Below, piece after piece: positions 1-8,468 of a stretch of 64,000 nt of DNA. The notes under the pieces are model-generated. The model saw only the letters and a list, made by a program, of their open reading frames with translations. It was not told the DNA's origin and ran no database searches. The translations under genes were made by a program, and so were the position numbers. This stretch comes from Streptomyces nojiriensis (GTDB lineage: Bacteria > Actinomycetota > Actinomycetes > Streptomycetales > Streptomycetaceae), in assembly GCF_017639205.1 (NCBI RefSeq), contig NZ_CP071139.1, positions 6,385,501 through 6,449,500 of the forward strand, given 5' to 3'. Every line of letters begins with the position of its first letter. Position 1 is the first letter of the stretch.

Positions 1-93
1 GAGGGCAAGGGCGAGGCCATCACGCAGAAGGCGAAGAAGGCCGACAAGAAGGCGGACGAGGCTGAGGCCGCCGCCGAGTCGACCGAGGCCTGA
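1..93 (+). CDS. rpsP: 30S ribosomal protein S16, C-terminal tail (partial)
   Basis: Only the last 30 codons are present, reading in frame from base 1 to the TGA at 91-93. The tail is Lys/Ala/Glu/Asp rich (for example KKADKKADEAEAAAEST), typical of the disordered C-terminal extension of actinobacterial S16. The identification rests mainly on the order: the gene lies 2 bases before khpA and ahead of rimM, trmD and rplS, the standard rpsP operon order. The body of the protein lies outside the window. Confidence 0.85.
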   Translation, partial: EGKGEAITQKAKKADKKADEAEAAAESTEA

Positions 94-95
94 GC

Positions 96-335
96 ATGCT
101 CGAGGAGGCTCTTGAGCACCTCGTAAAGGGCATTGTGGACAACCCCGACGAAGTGCAGGTCGCCTCGCGCAACCTGCGCCGCGGGCAGGTGCTCGAGGTC
201 CGGGTCCACCCCGACGACCTCGGCAAGGTGATCGGCCGCAACGGCCGCACCGCACGTGCTCTGCGTACCGTCGTGGGCGCCATCGGCGGCCGGGGGATCC
301 GCGTCGACCTCGTCGACGTGGACCAGGTCCGCTGA
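96..335 (+). CDS. khpA: KH-domain RNA-binding protein KhpA
   Basis: A 79-residue protein made of a single KH domain. The GxxG loop is seen as VIGRNGRT at about residues 45-52, in the context HPDDLGKVIGRNG, which is the family hallmark. KhpA binds RNA, usually as a dimer or with KhpB, and affects ribosome-related and small-RNA functions. The ATG lies two bases after the rpsP stop, so it is probably translationally coupled to rpsP. Length and position between rpsP and rimM match the family. Confidence 0.93.
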   Translation: MLEEALEHLVKGIVDNPDEVQVASRNLRRGQVLEVRVHPDDLGKVIGRNGRTARALRTVVGAIGGRGIRVDLVDVDQVR

Positions 336-349
336 GCAGTTGATTCACC

Positions 350-398
350 GGCACGGGCCGGGGAGGGCGTTCGTCGCCCGCCCCGGCCCGTGCCGTTT
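350..398 (+). terminator. Strong hairpin between khpA and rimM
   Basis: A 14-base stem (350-363 with 381-394), with further pairing inside the loop (GGGCG/CGCCC), is followed by GTTT. It looks like an intrinsic terminator or processing hairpin that would lower read-through from rpsP-khpA into rimM. The T run is short, so full termination is uncertain. Confidence 0.6.
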
Positions 399-460
399 CT
401 GCCCCCGGGCAGGAGCGACCATTGATGTGAGCAACCACGCCGCAGTAAGGGAAGAGCACA

Positions 461-1030
461 GTGGAGTTGGTAGTCGCGCGGATCGGCCGCGCCCACGGCA
501 TCAAGGGTGAGGTCACCGTCGAGGTGCGCACCGACGAGCCGGAACTGCGACTGAGTCCCGGGGCCGTGCTCAAGACGGAGCCCGCGACGGCGGGACCGCT
601 GACGATCGAGACGGGCCGCGTGCACAGCGGGCGGCTCCTGCTCCGCTTCGCGGGCGTCAAGGACCGCACCGGAGCCGAGGCGCTGCGCAACATCCTCCTG
701 ATCGCCGAGGTGGACCCCTCCGAGCTGCCGGAGGAGGAGGACGAGTACTACGACCACCAGCTGATGGACCTGGACGTGGTGCTGGCGGACGGCACCGAGA
801 TCGGCCGGATCACCGAGATCTCCCACCTGCCCTCCCAGGACCTCTTCATCGTCGAGCGGCCGGACGGCTCCGAGGTGATGATCCCCTTCGTGGAGGAGAT
901 CGTCGCCGAGATCGACCTGGAGGAGCAGCGCTGCGTCATCACCCCGCCGCCCGGGCTGATCGACGAGCGTGACGCCGTCATCGTCTCGACCCGGGACGAG
1001 GACGCCGCGGACTCCGGGGACGACGCCTGA
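461..1030 (+). CDS. rimM: Ribosome maturation factor RimM
   Basis: 189 residues starting at GTG (MELVVARIGRAHGIKGEV), preceded by the AGGGAAGAG purine stretch. The N-terminal RimM barrel (about 1-85) carries the family signature ARIGRAHGIKGEV. The second half is a PRC-barrel domain (about 95-165, EEDEYYDHQLMDLDV). The protein binds S19 and is needed for maturation of the 30S head. An acidic C-terminal tail follows. The stop overlaps the trmD start by one base, giving translational coupling. Confidence 0.96.
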   Translation: MELVVARIGRAHGIKGEVTVEVRTDEPELRLSPGAVLKTEPATAGPLTIETGRVHSGRLLLRFAGVKDRTGAEALRNILLIAEVDPSELPEEEDEYYDHQLMDLDVVLADGTEIGRITEISHLPSQDLFIVERPDGSEVMIPFVEEIVAEIDLEEQRCVITPPPGLIDERDAVIVSTRDEDAADSGDDA

Positions 1031-1851
1031 TGCGGCTCGACGTCGTCACGATCTTCCCCGAGTACCTGGAGCCGCTGAACGTCTCCCTGGTCGGCAAGGC
1101 GCGCGCCCGCGGGCAGCTCGACGTACACGTGCACGACCTGCGGGAGTGGACGTACGACCGGCACAACACGGTGGACGACACCCCGTACGGCGGCGGTCCC
1201 GGCATGGTCATGAAGACCGAGCCGTGGGGCGAGGCCCTGGACTCCGCGCTGGCCGACGGCTACGAGGCGGGCGCGCACGGTCCCGTCATGGTCGTCCCCA
1301 CCCCCAGCGGCCGTCCCTTCACCCAGGAACTGGCCGTCGAACTCTCCGAGCGGCCCTGGCTGATCTTCACGCCGGCCCGGTACGAGGGCATCGACCGCCG
1401 GGTCATGGACGAGTACGCCACGCGCATGCCGGTGTACGAGGTCTCCATCGGCGACTACGTCCTGGCGGGCGGCGAGGCGGCCGTACTGGTGGTCACCGAG
1501 GCCGTGGCCCGGCTGCTGCCCGGGGTGCTCGGCAACGCCGAATCGCACCGCGACGACTCCTTCGCGCCGGGCGAGATGGCGAACCTGCTGGAAGGGCCCG
1601 TCTACACCAAGCCCCCGGTGTGGCGCGGCCGGGACATCCCCGAGGTGCTGCTCAGCGGGCACCACGGGAAGATCGCCCGGTGGCGCCGGGACGAGGCCTT
1701 CCGCCGCACCGCGCAGAACCGCCCCGACCTGATCGAGCGCTGCGAGGCCGCCGGCTTCGACAAGAAGGACCGGGAGATCCTCTCCGTCCTGGGCTGGCAG
1801 CCGTCCGCCGACGGCCGATTTTGGCGCAGGGCCCAGGCCGTGGAAGAATAG
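1030..1851 (+). CDS. trmD: tRNA (guanine-N1)-methyltransferase TrmD
   Basis: A 273-residue SPOUT-fold methyltransferase that makes m1G37 in tRNAs using S-adenosylmethionine. It starts MRLDVVTIFPEYLEPL. The knot region contains LIFTPARYEGIDRR and SIGDYVLAGGEAAVLV, the SAM-binding trefoil signature, followed by ARLLPGVLGN. It overlaps the rimM stop (TGATG) and precedes rplS, the usual operon order. Full length, with no anomalies seen. Confidence 0.97.
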   Translation: MRLDVVTIFPEYLEPLNVSLVGKARARGQLDVHVHDLREWTYDRHNTVDDTPYGGGPGMVMKTEPWGEALDSALADGYEAGAHGPVMVVPTPSGRPFTQELAVELSERPWLIFTPARYEGIDRRVMDEYATRMPVYEVSIGDYVLAGGEAAVLVVTEAVARLLPGVLGNAESHRDDSFAPGEMANLLEGPVYTKPPVWRGRDIPEVLLSGHHGKIARWRRDEAFRRTAQNRPDLIERCEAAGFDKKDREILSVLGWQPSADGRFWRRAQAVEE

Positions 1852-1984
1852 GCGGCTGCTGTGTGCTCGCGGGCGCCCCTGCCACAGGGGGACCGTCGTC
1901 CGCCGAGTCCCGCAGCTCCCGAATTCTCTACGGAAACCCGCACTGGCGACCTGTGGCGTCATGCGAAGAAAGCAGACGAAGAAC

Positions 1985-2335
1985 ATGTCTCACCTGCTCG
2001 ATGGCGTCAACGCCGCCACGCTCCGCTCGGACGTCCCGGCCTTCCGCCCGGGTGACACGATCAACGTGCACGTCCGCGTGATCGAGGGCAACCGCTCCCG
2101 TATCCAGCAGTTCAAGGGCGTAGTCATCCGCCGCCAGGGCGCCGGCGTCTCCGAGACCTTCACCGTGCGCAAGGTCTCCTTCAGCGTCGGTGTGGAGCGT
2201 ACCTTCCCGGTCCACTCCCCGATCTTCGAGAAGATCGAGCTCGTCACCCGCGGTGACGTTCGCCGTGCCAAGCTGTACTACCTCCGTGAGCTCCGCGGCA
2301 AGGCCGCGAAGATCAAGGAGAAGCGCGACCGCTGA
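1985..2335 (+). CDS. rplS: 50S ribosomal protein L19
   Basis: 116 residues from ATG at 1985 (MSHLLDGVNAATLRSDV). An upstream in-frame ATG at 1961 would add eight basic residues not typical of the family, so 1985 is preferred. Core L19 features are FRPGDTINVHVRVIEGNRSR, VIRRQGAG and the basic end KAAKIKEKRDR. The 133-base gap after trmD may carry its own promoter or leader. Confidence 0.96.
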   Translation: MSHLLDGVNAATLRSDVPAFRPGDTINVHVRVIEGNRSRIQQFKGVVIRRQGAGVSETFTVRKVSFSVGVERTFPVHSPIFEKIELVTRGDVRRAKLYYLRELRGKAAKIKEKRDR

Positions 2336-2379
2336 GGTCACTCCCGGAGTTCGGAGGCGGCCGGATAGGCTCGCCCCCG

Positions 2380-3117
2380 ATGGACACCGAAGCACCTCAC
2401 ACGCAGCGCGGCCACTCTTCCCCCGTCGAGGGGGACGAGCGGCCGCGTTTTGCGTTCTCCCGGAGCGGGCGGACGGCCGGCGGGCGGCCCCTCACCTGGC
2501 GCCGCGCCGGAGTGCTCGGTGTGGTCTGCACCGTCTTCCTGCTGCTGTTCAGCAATTTCGTGGTCCAGCCCTTCCTGATCCCGAGCCGTTCCATGGAGCC
2601 GACGCTCCAGGTCGGGGACCGGGTGCTGGTCAACAAGCTGGCGTACCGCTTCGGCGAACAGCCGCGCCGCGGGGACGTGGTGGTCTTCGACGGCACGGGC
2701 TCCTTCGTACGGGAACGCCCCGACGGCAATCCGGTCGCCGCCGTGCTGCACGGCGCGGCCTCGGCGCTCGGGCTGGCCGAGCCGTCCGACACCGACTTCG
2801 TGAAGCGGGTCGTGGGGGTCGGCGGTGACGACGTGGTGTGCTGCGACGCCGCCGGGCGGATCGCGGTCAACGGCGTGCCGCTGGAGGAGCCGTACCTCCA
2901 GCCCGGCGACGCGCCCTCGGCGGTGCCCTTCCGGATCGTCGTACCGCTGGGGACCCTCTGGGTCATGGGGGATCATCGTTCCCAGTCCCGGGACTCCCGG
3001 GACCACCTGGGGGAACCGGGCGGGGGGATGGTGCCGGTGGAGAAGGTGATCGGGCGGGCCGACTGGATCGGCTGGCCGCTCTCGCGCTGGGATTCCGTAG
3101 GCGGTGGCCATGGGTAG
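2380..3117 (+). CDS. sipW: Type I signal peptidase (SipW-like)
   Basis: A 245-residue membrane serine protease that removes Sec and Tat signal peptides on the outer face of the membrane. It has a cytoplasmic arm (1-40), one membrane segment (about 45-62, VVCTVFLLLFSNFVV), then box B with the catalytic serine (IPSRSMEPTLQVGDRV) and box D with the general-base lysine (FVKRVVGVGGD). Box E is MGDHRSQSRDSR. It is the first of four sip paralogues in a row, an arrangement known in Streptomyces (sipWXYZ). Its end overlaps sipX. The paralogue letter is assigned by position. Confidence 0.9.
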   Translation: MDTEAPHTQRGHSSPVEGDERPRFAFSRSGRTAGGRPLTWRRAGVLGVVCTVFLLLFSNFVVQPFLIPSRSMEPTLQVGDRVLVNKLAYRFGEQPRRGDVVVFDGTGSFVRERPDGNPVAAVLHGAASALGLAEPSDTDFVKRVVGVGGDDVVCCDAAGRIAVNGVPLEEPYLQPGDAPSAVPFRIVVPLGTLWVMGDHRSQSRDSRDHLGEPGGGMVPVEKVIGRADWIGWPLSRWDSVGGGHG

Positions 3118-3991
3118 TCGGGGGCGGTCGAAAAAAGGCGGACGGGACTGGGACTTCGAGCCCGAACCCGAGCCGGAGCCCACCCCGGCTCCGGTGGTGA
3201 CGGGCGGCCGGCTGGAAGGCGGCCGGGCCGAACGGCGCCGGACGGCCCGCAAGGTGCGCCGGCGGCGCCGCACGCGCCGGGCCGGCGAGGTGCCGCTGCT
3301 GGTGGTCGTGGCGCTGTGCATCGCCCTGCTCCTCAAGACCTTCCTGGTGCAGGCCTTCTTCATCCCGTCGGGCTCGATGGAGCAGACGATCAGGATCGGC
3401 GACCGGGTCCTGGTGGACAAGCTGACGCCCTGGTTCGGCTCCGAGATCGAGCGCGGCGACGTCGTCGTGTTCAAGGACCCCGGCGGCTGGCTCAAGGGCG
3501 AGGCGGCCCGTCCGCCCAAGGACCCGATCGTGGTCAAGCAGATCAAGCAGGCACTGACCTTCATCGGCCTGCTGCCCTCGGCCGACGAGCAGGACCTGAT
3601 CAAGCGGGTCATCGGCGTCGGCGGGGACACCGTCAAATGCTGTGACAACCAGGGCCGGATCACCGTCAACGGATCGCCTCTCGATGAGCCGTACGTGCAC
3701 CCGGGCAACACCCCTTCGGACATCACGTTCGAGGTGCAGGTGCCGGAGGGCCGGCTCTTCGTGATGGGCGATCACCGCGCGAACTCGTCCGATTCCCGGT
3801 TCCACCTCGACGAGGGGTTTCAGGGCACCATCCCCGAGAGCGGGGTGGTCGGGCAGGCCGTCGTGATCGCCTGGCCCTACGGGCACTGGGCCCGCCTGGA
3901 GCAGCCGGCGACCTTCCGGATGGTGCCCGATCAGGCACGGCGCGAGGGACGCGGCCGACGACGGCGCCGTCGGGGCGCACCGTTCGCATAG
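3104..3991 (+). CDS. sipX: Type I signal peptidase (SipX-like)
   Basis: Second of the four signal peptidases, 295 residues from GTG 3104 (ATG 3110 is equally possible). The N-terminal arm is charged and Pro/Glu-rich (EPEPEPEPTPAP), followed by a single membrane helix (about 67-85). The catalytic serine sits in IPSGSMEQTIRIGDRV, the lysine in LIKRVIGVGGD, and box E is MGDHRANSSDSR. The C-terminus is a very basic tail (RREGRGRRRRRRG). It overlaps sipW by 14 bases, indicating co-translation. Confidence 0.9.
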   Translation: MAMGSRGRSKKGGRDWDFEPEPEPEPTPAPVVTGGRLEGGRAERRRTARKVRRRRRTRRAGEVPLLVVVALCIALLLKTFLVQAFFIPSGSMEQTIRIGDRVLVDKLTPWFGSEIERGDVVVFKDPGGWLKGEAARPPKDPIVVKQIKQALTFIGLLPSADEQDLIKRVIGVGGDTVKCCDNQGRITVNGSPLDEPYVHPGNTPSDITFEVQVPEGRLFVMGDHRANSSDSRFHLDEGFQGTIPESGVVGQAVVIAWPYGHWARLEQPATFRMVPDQARREGRGRRRRRRGAPFA

Positions 3992-4094
3992 TGTGTCCTC
4001 GGTCTCCCGCGCCTTAGGGAACTCCCGCTCGTTAAGGGAGGGGAGGGCCCGTGCCCGATTCGGTGCGGGCGGCAATCGCGAGTGAGGAGTGGAT

Positions 4095-5003
4095 GTGGGG
4101 GACGTGGCGGTAGGCGCACGGTCCGGACGCGACGAGGGCGAGGAGCGGCCGGACGACGCCGTCGAGCGCGAGGCCGGGGAGGACGGCGATGCCACGGAGC
4201 ATGCGCACCGGTCCTTCTGGAAGGAGCTCCCGCTCCTCATCGGCATCGCCCTGCTGCTGGCCCTGCTGATCAAGACGTTCCTGCTGCAGGCGTTCTCGAT
4301 CCCGTCGGCCTCGATGCAGAACACCCTGCAGATGGGGGACCGGGTCCTGGTGGACAAGCTGACCCCGTGGTTCGGCTCCGAGCCGGAGCGCGGCGAGGTC
4401 GTCGTCTTCCACGACCCCGCGGACTGGCTGTCGGGGCAGCCCACTCCCGAGCCGAACATCTTCCAGCAGGTGCTCAGCAAGATCGGCCTGATGCCGGACG
4501 CCTCCGAGAAGGACCTGATCAAGCGGGTCATCGCGGTGGGCGGGGACACGGTCGAGTGCAAGAAGGGGGGACCGGTCGTCGTCAACGGCAAGGAGCTGGA
4601 CGAGCCGTACATCTACCCCGGCAACACCCCCTGCGACGACGCCCCGTTCGGCCCGATCACCGTGCCCAAGGGCAAGATCTGGGTCATGGGGGACCACCGG
4701 CAGAACTCCGAGGACTCCCGCTACCACCAGCAGGACTCCACCAAGGGCTTCGTCCCGGTGGACAAGGTCGTCGGGCGGGCCGTGGTGGTCGCGTGGCCGG
4801 TCACCCGCTGGGCCACCCTGCCGGTCCCGGACACCTTCGACCAGCCGGGAATCGGCAACCAGGCCGCGGCCACCGCGCTCGGCCTCGGGGCCGCCGGGCT
4901 GGCCCCGGTCGGGCTCGGCCCGGCCGCGCTGGGGCTCGTCGGAGCCGTCCCGCTCGTCATGTGGCGCAGGCAGAAGCTGACCAGCGGCCGTACCGACGGG
5001 TAG
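4095..5003 (+). CDS. sipY: Type I signal peptidase (SipY-like)
   Basis: Third signal peptidase. Start GTG 4095 is chosen because GAGGAG (4084-4089) lies five bases upstream; GTG 4089 would overlap that site. It has a membrane helix near residues 45-62 (LLIGIALLLALLIKTFLL), the serine in IPSASMQNTLQMGDRV, the lysine in LIKRVIAVGGD and box E in MGDHRQNSEDSR. Unlike SipW and SipX it ends with a second hydrophobic, Gly/Ala-rich segment (about 265-290), a likely C-terminal membrane anchor. In S. lividans sipWXY form an operon. Confidence 0.9.
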   Translation: MGDVAVGARSGRDEGEERPDDAVEREAGEDGDATEHAHRSFWKELPLLIGIALLLALLIKTFLLQAFSIPSASMQNTLQMGDRVLVDKLTPWFGSEPERGEVVVFHDPADWLSGQPTPEPNIFQQVLSKIGLMPDASEKDLIKRVIAVGGDTVECKKGGPVVVNGKELDEPYIYPGNTPCDDAPFGPITVPKGKIWVMGDHRQNSEDSRYHQQDSTKGFVPVDKVVGRAVVVAWPVTRWATLPVPDTFDQPGIGNQAAATALGLGAAGLAPVGLGPAALGLVGAVPLVMWRRQKLTSGRTDG

Positions 5004-5046
5004 GGTGCCGCCCAGGTCGACGATCCCGAAGCGTAGGGGCGCTGCA

Positions 5047-5829
5047 ATGGGCGGAACACAAGCAATACGCAGTGGCAAGGATGGCCGCGGCGGTCTCGGC
5101 AACGTGCTGTCGGGGATCGCCGTGGCCATCGGCTTTGCGCTCTTCCTGGGCGGCTTCGTGTGGGGGGCGGTCGTCTACCGGCCCTACACGGTCCCCACCG
5201 ACTCGATGATGCCCACGGTGCGGCCGGGGGACCGGGTGCTGGCGCAGCGCATCGACGGCGCCGAGGTGCGCCGCGGGGACGTGGTCATCTTCACCGATTC
5301 CCAGTGGAGCGACTCCCCCATGGTCAAGCGGGTCGTCGGCATCGGCGGCGACGTCGTGAAGTGCTGCGGCGCGGCCGGCGAGCTGACGGTCAACGGCACC
5401 CCGCTGGACGAGCCGTACGCCGACACCACCGAGCCGGAGACGGGCCTGGCCATGCCGCCCGGACAGACCGCGCCCACCGGGACCCCCTTCGAGGTGGCGG
5501 TCCCCGAGGGCAACCTCTTCCTGCTGGGCGACCGGCGGGCCGCCTCCCTGGACTCCCGGGCCCACCTTCAGGAGGCCGGGCAGGGGTCCGTGCCCCGATC
5601 GGCCGTCAGCGCCCGCGTCGACGCCCTGGCCTGGCCCTCCGTGACGATGCTGGAGCGGCCGGCCACGTACGCCGCCCTGCCCGGCGGGATCTCGCAGCCC
5701 GGGCCGCTGCGCCTCCAGGTGGTGACGGTGCTGGCCGGGGCCGCCCTGGTGGTGCTGGGGGCCGCGTACGGGCCGGTCGCACGGGTCCTCGCGCGCGGCC
5801 GGCGACAGGAGCGGGCCGGTGTCCGCTGA
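5047..5829 (+). CDS. sipZ: Type I signal peptidase (SipZ-like)
   Basis: Fourth signal peptidase, 260 residues. ATG 5047 (MGGTQAIRSGKDG) with GTAGGGGC just upstream is preferred over GTG 5005. The first membrane helix is near 23-42, the serine in VPTDSMMPTVRPGDRV, the lysine in MVKRVVGIGGD and box E in LGDRRAASLDSR. A second hydrophobic helix near the C-terminus (VVTVLAGAALVVLGAAYG) anchors it. In S. lividans sipZ is the first gene of a separate operon. Here the Nudix gene overlaps its end by 11 bases, consistent with that. Confidence 0.9.
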   Translation: MGGTQAIRSGKDGRGGLGNVLSGIAVAIGFALFLGGFVWGAVVYRPYTVPTDSMMPTVRPGDRVLAQRIDGAEVRRGDVVIFTDSQWSDSPMVKRVVGIGGDVVKCCGAAGELTVNGTPLDEPYADTTEPETGLAMPPGQTAPTGTPFEVAVPEGNLFLLGDRRAASLDSRAHLQEAGQGSVPRSAVSARVDALAWPSVTMLERPATYAALPGGISQPGPLRLQVVTVLAGAALVVLGAAYGPVARVLARGRRQERAGVR

Positions 5830-6325
5830 CCCGGCGGCCGGGTCCGGCCGCCGGAAGGTGTCGCGGGTGATCCTGCTGGACCCGGCGGACCGGATCCTGC
5901 TGCTGCACGGCTTCGAACCGGCCGACCCCTGCGACGACTGGTGGTTCACCCCCGGCGGCGGACTGGAGGGGACCGAGAGCCGGGAGCAGGCCGCACTGCG
6001 CGAGCTGGCGGAGGAGACCGGGATCACCGAGGTGGAGCTGGGGCCGGTGCTGTGGCACCGCTACTGCTCCTTCCCCTTCGACGGGCGGCGCTGGGAACAG
6101 GACGAGTGGTACTTCCTCGCCCGGACCACCACGACCGAGACCGAGATGGGCGGCCTCACCGAGCTGGAGCGGCGCAGCGTCACCGGAGCCAGGTGGTGGA
6201 CCTCCGAGGAACTTCTCGCGGCCCATGAGACGGTGTACCCGACCAGACTCGCCGAGCTGCTCCGTACGCTGCTCGACGACGGTCCTCCGGGTGAGCCGGT
6301 GGTCCTGGCCCCGGAAATCGTTTAG
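5819..6325 (+). CDS. Nudix hydrolase
   Basis: A 168-residue Nudix domain protein. The Nudix box GX5EX7REUXEEXGU is visible as GGLEGTESREQAALRELA then EETGI, at about residues 48-70. It hydrolyses a nucleoside diphosphate linked to some moiety; the substrate cannot be told from sequence. The GTG start has AGGAG seven bases upstream and overlaps sipZ, so the two are probably co-transcribed. Confidence 0.92.
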   Translation: MSADPAAGSGRRKVSRVILLDPADRILLLHGFEPADPCDDWWFTPGGGLEGTESREQAALRELAEETGITEVELGPVLWHRYCSFPFDGRRWEQDEWYFLARTTTTETEMGGLTELERRSVTGARWWTSEELLAAHETVYPTRLAELLRTLLDDGPPGEPVVLAPEIV

Positions 6326-6380
6326 GGGCGCAGGGGCCTGGCGCACAATAGGGGGACGCACGGCTGAAGGGGAACATGCC

Positions 6381-6689
6381 ATGAGTGCCGAGGACCTCGA
6401 AAAGTACGAGACCGAGATGGAGCTGAAGCTCTATCGGGAGTACCGCGACGTCGTCGGGCTGTTCAAGTATGTGATCGAGACGGAACGCCGTTTCTACCTC
6501 ACGAACGACTACGAGATGCAGGTGCATTCGGTTCAGGGGGAGGTGTTCTTCGAGGTCTCCATGGCCGACGCCTGGGTCTGGGACATGTACCGGCCGGCCC
6601 GCTTCGTGAAGCAGGTGCGGGTGCTGACCTTCAAGGACGTGAACATCGAGGAGCTCAACAAGAGCGATCTCGAACTGCCCGGCAGCTGA
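6381..6689 (+). CDS. DUF2469 family conserved protein
   Basis: 102 residues, MSAEDLEKYETEMELKLYRE, matching the actinobacterial DUF2469 family in sequence and length. It is acidic, with no signal or membrane segment, and its function is unknown. AAGGGGAA precedes the ATG. The gene lies between the Nudix gene and yraN, as in other Streptomyces, and is followed by a clear terminator hairpin. Confidence 0.9.
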   Translation: MSAEDLEKYETEMELKLYREYRDVVGLFKYVIETERRFYLTNDYEMQVHSVQGEVFFEVSMADAWVWDMYRPARFVKQVRVLTFKDVNIEELNKSDLELPGS

Positions 6690-6707
6690 GGGCCGGCACC
6701 GGCCGGG

Positions 6708-6736
6708 CCGCCTCACCCGCAAGGGTGAGGCGGTTG
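6708..6736 (+). terminator. Terminator after DUF2469 gene
   Basis: A perfect 11-base stem (CCGCCTCACCC, 6708-6718, with 6723-6733), a GCAA tetraloop, then TTGTCC. It separates the sip/Nudix/DUF2469 block from yraN-comM-dprA. Confidence 0.75.
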
Positions 6737-6815
6737 TCCACAACGGCCGGGCCGTCCACCAAGATCCACACGGTGGGCGCGGGCGCGGGACCGTCGGTGC
6801 CGGAGGTGGTGCCGG

Positions 6816-7187
6816 ATGAACGCGAAGGGCGTGGCACAGCAGGCATTGGGGCGGTACGGCGAGGAACTCGCGGCACGGCGGCTGACCGAGGCCGGGATGA
6901 CCGTGATCGCGCGGAACTGGCGGTGCCGCGGCGGCGAGATCGACATCGTCGCCCGGGACGGGGACGCGCTCGTCGTGTGCGAGGTCAAGACCCGCCGGGC
7001 GGGCGAGTTCGAGCATCCGATGGCCGCCGTGCGGCCCGCCAAGGCCGAGCGCTTGCGCACGCTCGCCGGGCGCTGGCTCGCCGACCACGGCGGACCACCC
7101 CCGGGCGGGGTGCGCATCGACCTCGTCGGGGTCCTGCTGCCGCGGCGCGGCGCCCCGCTGGTGGAACACGTCAGGGGGGTGGCCTGA
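6816..7187 (+). CDS. yraN: YraN family protein (UPF0102)
   Basis: A 123-residue protein with an endonuclease-like (Holliday-junction-resolvase-type) fold. The conserved core is YGEELAARRLTEAGM, then the PD-(D/E)XK-like GEIDIVARDGDALVVCEVK (about 45-64). The family clusters with comM and dprA, suggesting a role in DNA processing, but its biochemical activity is unproven. The stop overlaps the comM start (TGATG). Confidence 0.92.
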   Translation: MNAKGVAQQALGRYGEELAARRLTEAGMTVIARNWRCRGGEIDIVARDGDALVVCEVKTRRAGEFEHPMAAVRPAKAERLRTLAGRWLADHGGPPPGGVRIDLVGVLLPRRGAPLVEHVRGVA

Positions 7188-8251
7188 TGGGATTCGCGCG
7201 AGCCTGCTCGGTGGCCCTGGTCGGCGTCGACGGCGTGGTGGTCGAGGTACAGGCCGACCTGGAGCCCGGCGTGGCCGCCTTCACCCTGGTCGGGTTGCCG
7301 GACAAGACCCTGGTCGAGAGCCGGGACCGGGTACGGGCGGCCGTGGTCAACTCGGGAGCGGCCTGGCCGCAGAAGAAGCTCACGGTCGGGTTGAGTCCGG
7401 CCTCCGTACCGAAATCCGGCGCCGGCTTCGACCTGGCCGTCGCGGCGGCGGTGCTCGGGGCCGCCGAGGTGGTCGACCCGGGCGCGATCGCCGACCTCGT
7501 CCTGATCGGGGAACTGGGGCTGGACGGCCGGGTGCGCCCGGTCCGCGGGATCCTGCCGGCGGTCCTCGCCGCGGCGGAGGCCGGCTACCGGCAGGTGGTG
7601 GTGCCGCAGCAGTGCGCGGCCGAGGCCGCGCTCGTACCGGACGTCTCGGTCCTCGGCGTACGCAGCCTGCGCCAGCTCATCGCGGTCCTGACCGGCGGGG
7701 AGGTCCCCGAGGAGGAACCCTGCGACCCGCCCGGCAGGCCGGACCCGATACTGGCCGGACTGCTCGTCCCGGGGGCGGGACTGGGCACGGGCCTCGCCCG
7801 GGGCCGGCCCGGCCGGGAGGACGGCAGCGACTTCCCCGACCTCGCGGACGTGGCGGGGCAGCACACGGCGCGCCGCGCCCTGGAGGTGGCGGCCGCCGGA
7901 GGACACCACCTCTTCCTCAGCGGACCGCCCGGAGCGGGCAAGACCATGCTCGCCGAGCGGCTGCCCTGGCTCCTGCCGCCGCTCACCCGTCAGGATTCCG
8001 TGGAGGTCACGGCCGTCCACTCGGTCGCGGGAATCCTCCCGCCCGGCGAACCTCTCGTCGCCAGGCCGCCCTACTGCGCGCCGCACCATTCGGCGACCAT
8101 GCAGTCGCTGGTGGGCGGCGGGACCGGGATCCCCCGGCCCGGGGCGGTCTCCCTGGCCCATCGCGGCGTGCTCTTCCTGGACGATGCGACTGACGGGCTA
8201 TGCACCCTTCAGGCCAGACACGTCACCAGAGGGCGTCAGGTGGGCGTGTAG
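7187..8251 (+). pseudogene. comM: comM 5' fragment, broken by element insertion
   Basis: This is the N-terminal 332 codons of the YifB/ComM Mg-chelatase-like AAA+ helicase, followed by about 22 codons of element-derived sequence to TAG 8249-8251. ComM drives branch migration during natural transformation in other bacteria. The N-terminal Lon-protease-like domain (about 1-165) and Walker A (GPPGAGKTM) are intact. The frame is cut directly after GVLFLD, removing the Glu of Walker B and the rest of the ATPase. The remainder is at 53985-54623. As it stands the fragment should have no ATPase activity. Excision of the element would restore a 544-residue protein. Confidence 0.93.
8160..8207 (+). other. 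attL junction
   Basis: The comM side reads GTGCTCTTCCTGGAC, then the shared dinucleotide GA (8183-8184). The element half-site occupies 8185-8207 (TGCGACTGACGGG then CTATGCACCC). Its reverse complement matches 19 of 23 positions of the half-site at 53962-53984 on the other end. Host and element share only the GA, as is usual for large serine integrases. Confidence 0.85.
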
Positions 8252-8468
8252 GCCAGCGTACGCCCCCTCCCGCTGGTGGAACTCAGACCCACCAGCGTTG
8301 AGCCCGCTACGCGCCACGTGAGCCTTCGTCCAGCTGGAGTAGCGCAGATCGCGGGTGACACGTCGGCGTACATGCCATGCCTGGCAGAAAGACTGTGCTG
8401 CCCCGATCAGATCGGTAAAATCACCTGATCGGGGCGTAGTTGCCCTTGAGGGGTGGGAGGGGCAGTCC
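8252..8468. other. Left-end non-coding arm with two hairpins
   Basis: No convincing gene. Two inverted repeats are present: CGCTGGTGG 8271-8279 with CCACCAGCG 8289-8297, and CCCCGATCAG 8401-8410 with CTGATCGGGG 8425-8434. The second lies 35 bases before the nuclease gene start, where an operator or a terminator of transcription coming from comM could sit. There is no T run after either. Confidence 0.5.

Noticed and set aside
2380..5829. Four signal peptidase genes in a row as a novel expansion
   Set aside because: The sipWXYZ cluster is already known in Streptomyces and shows no unusual change here.
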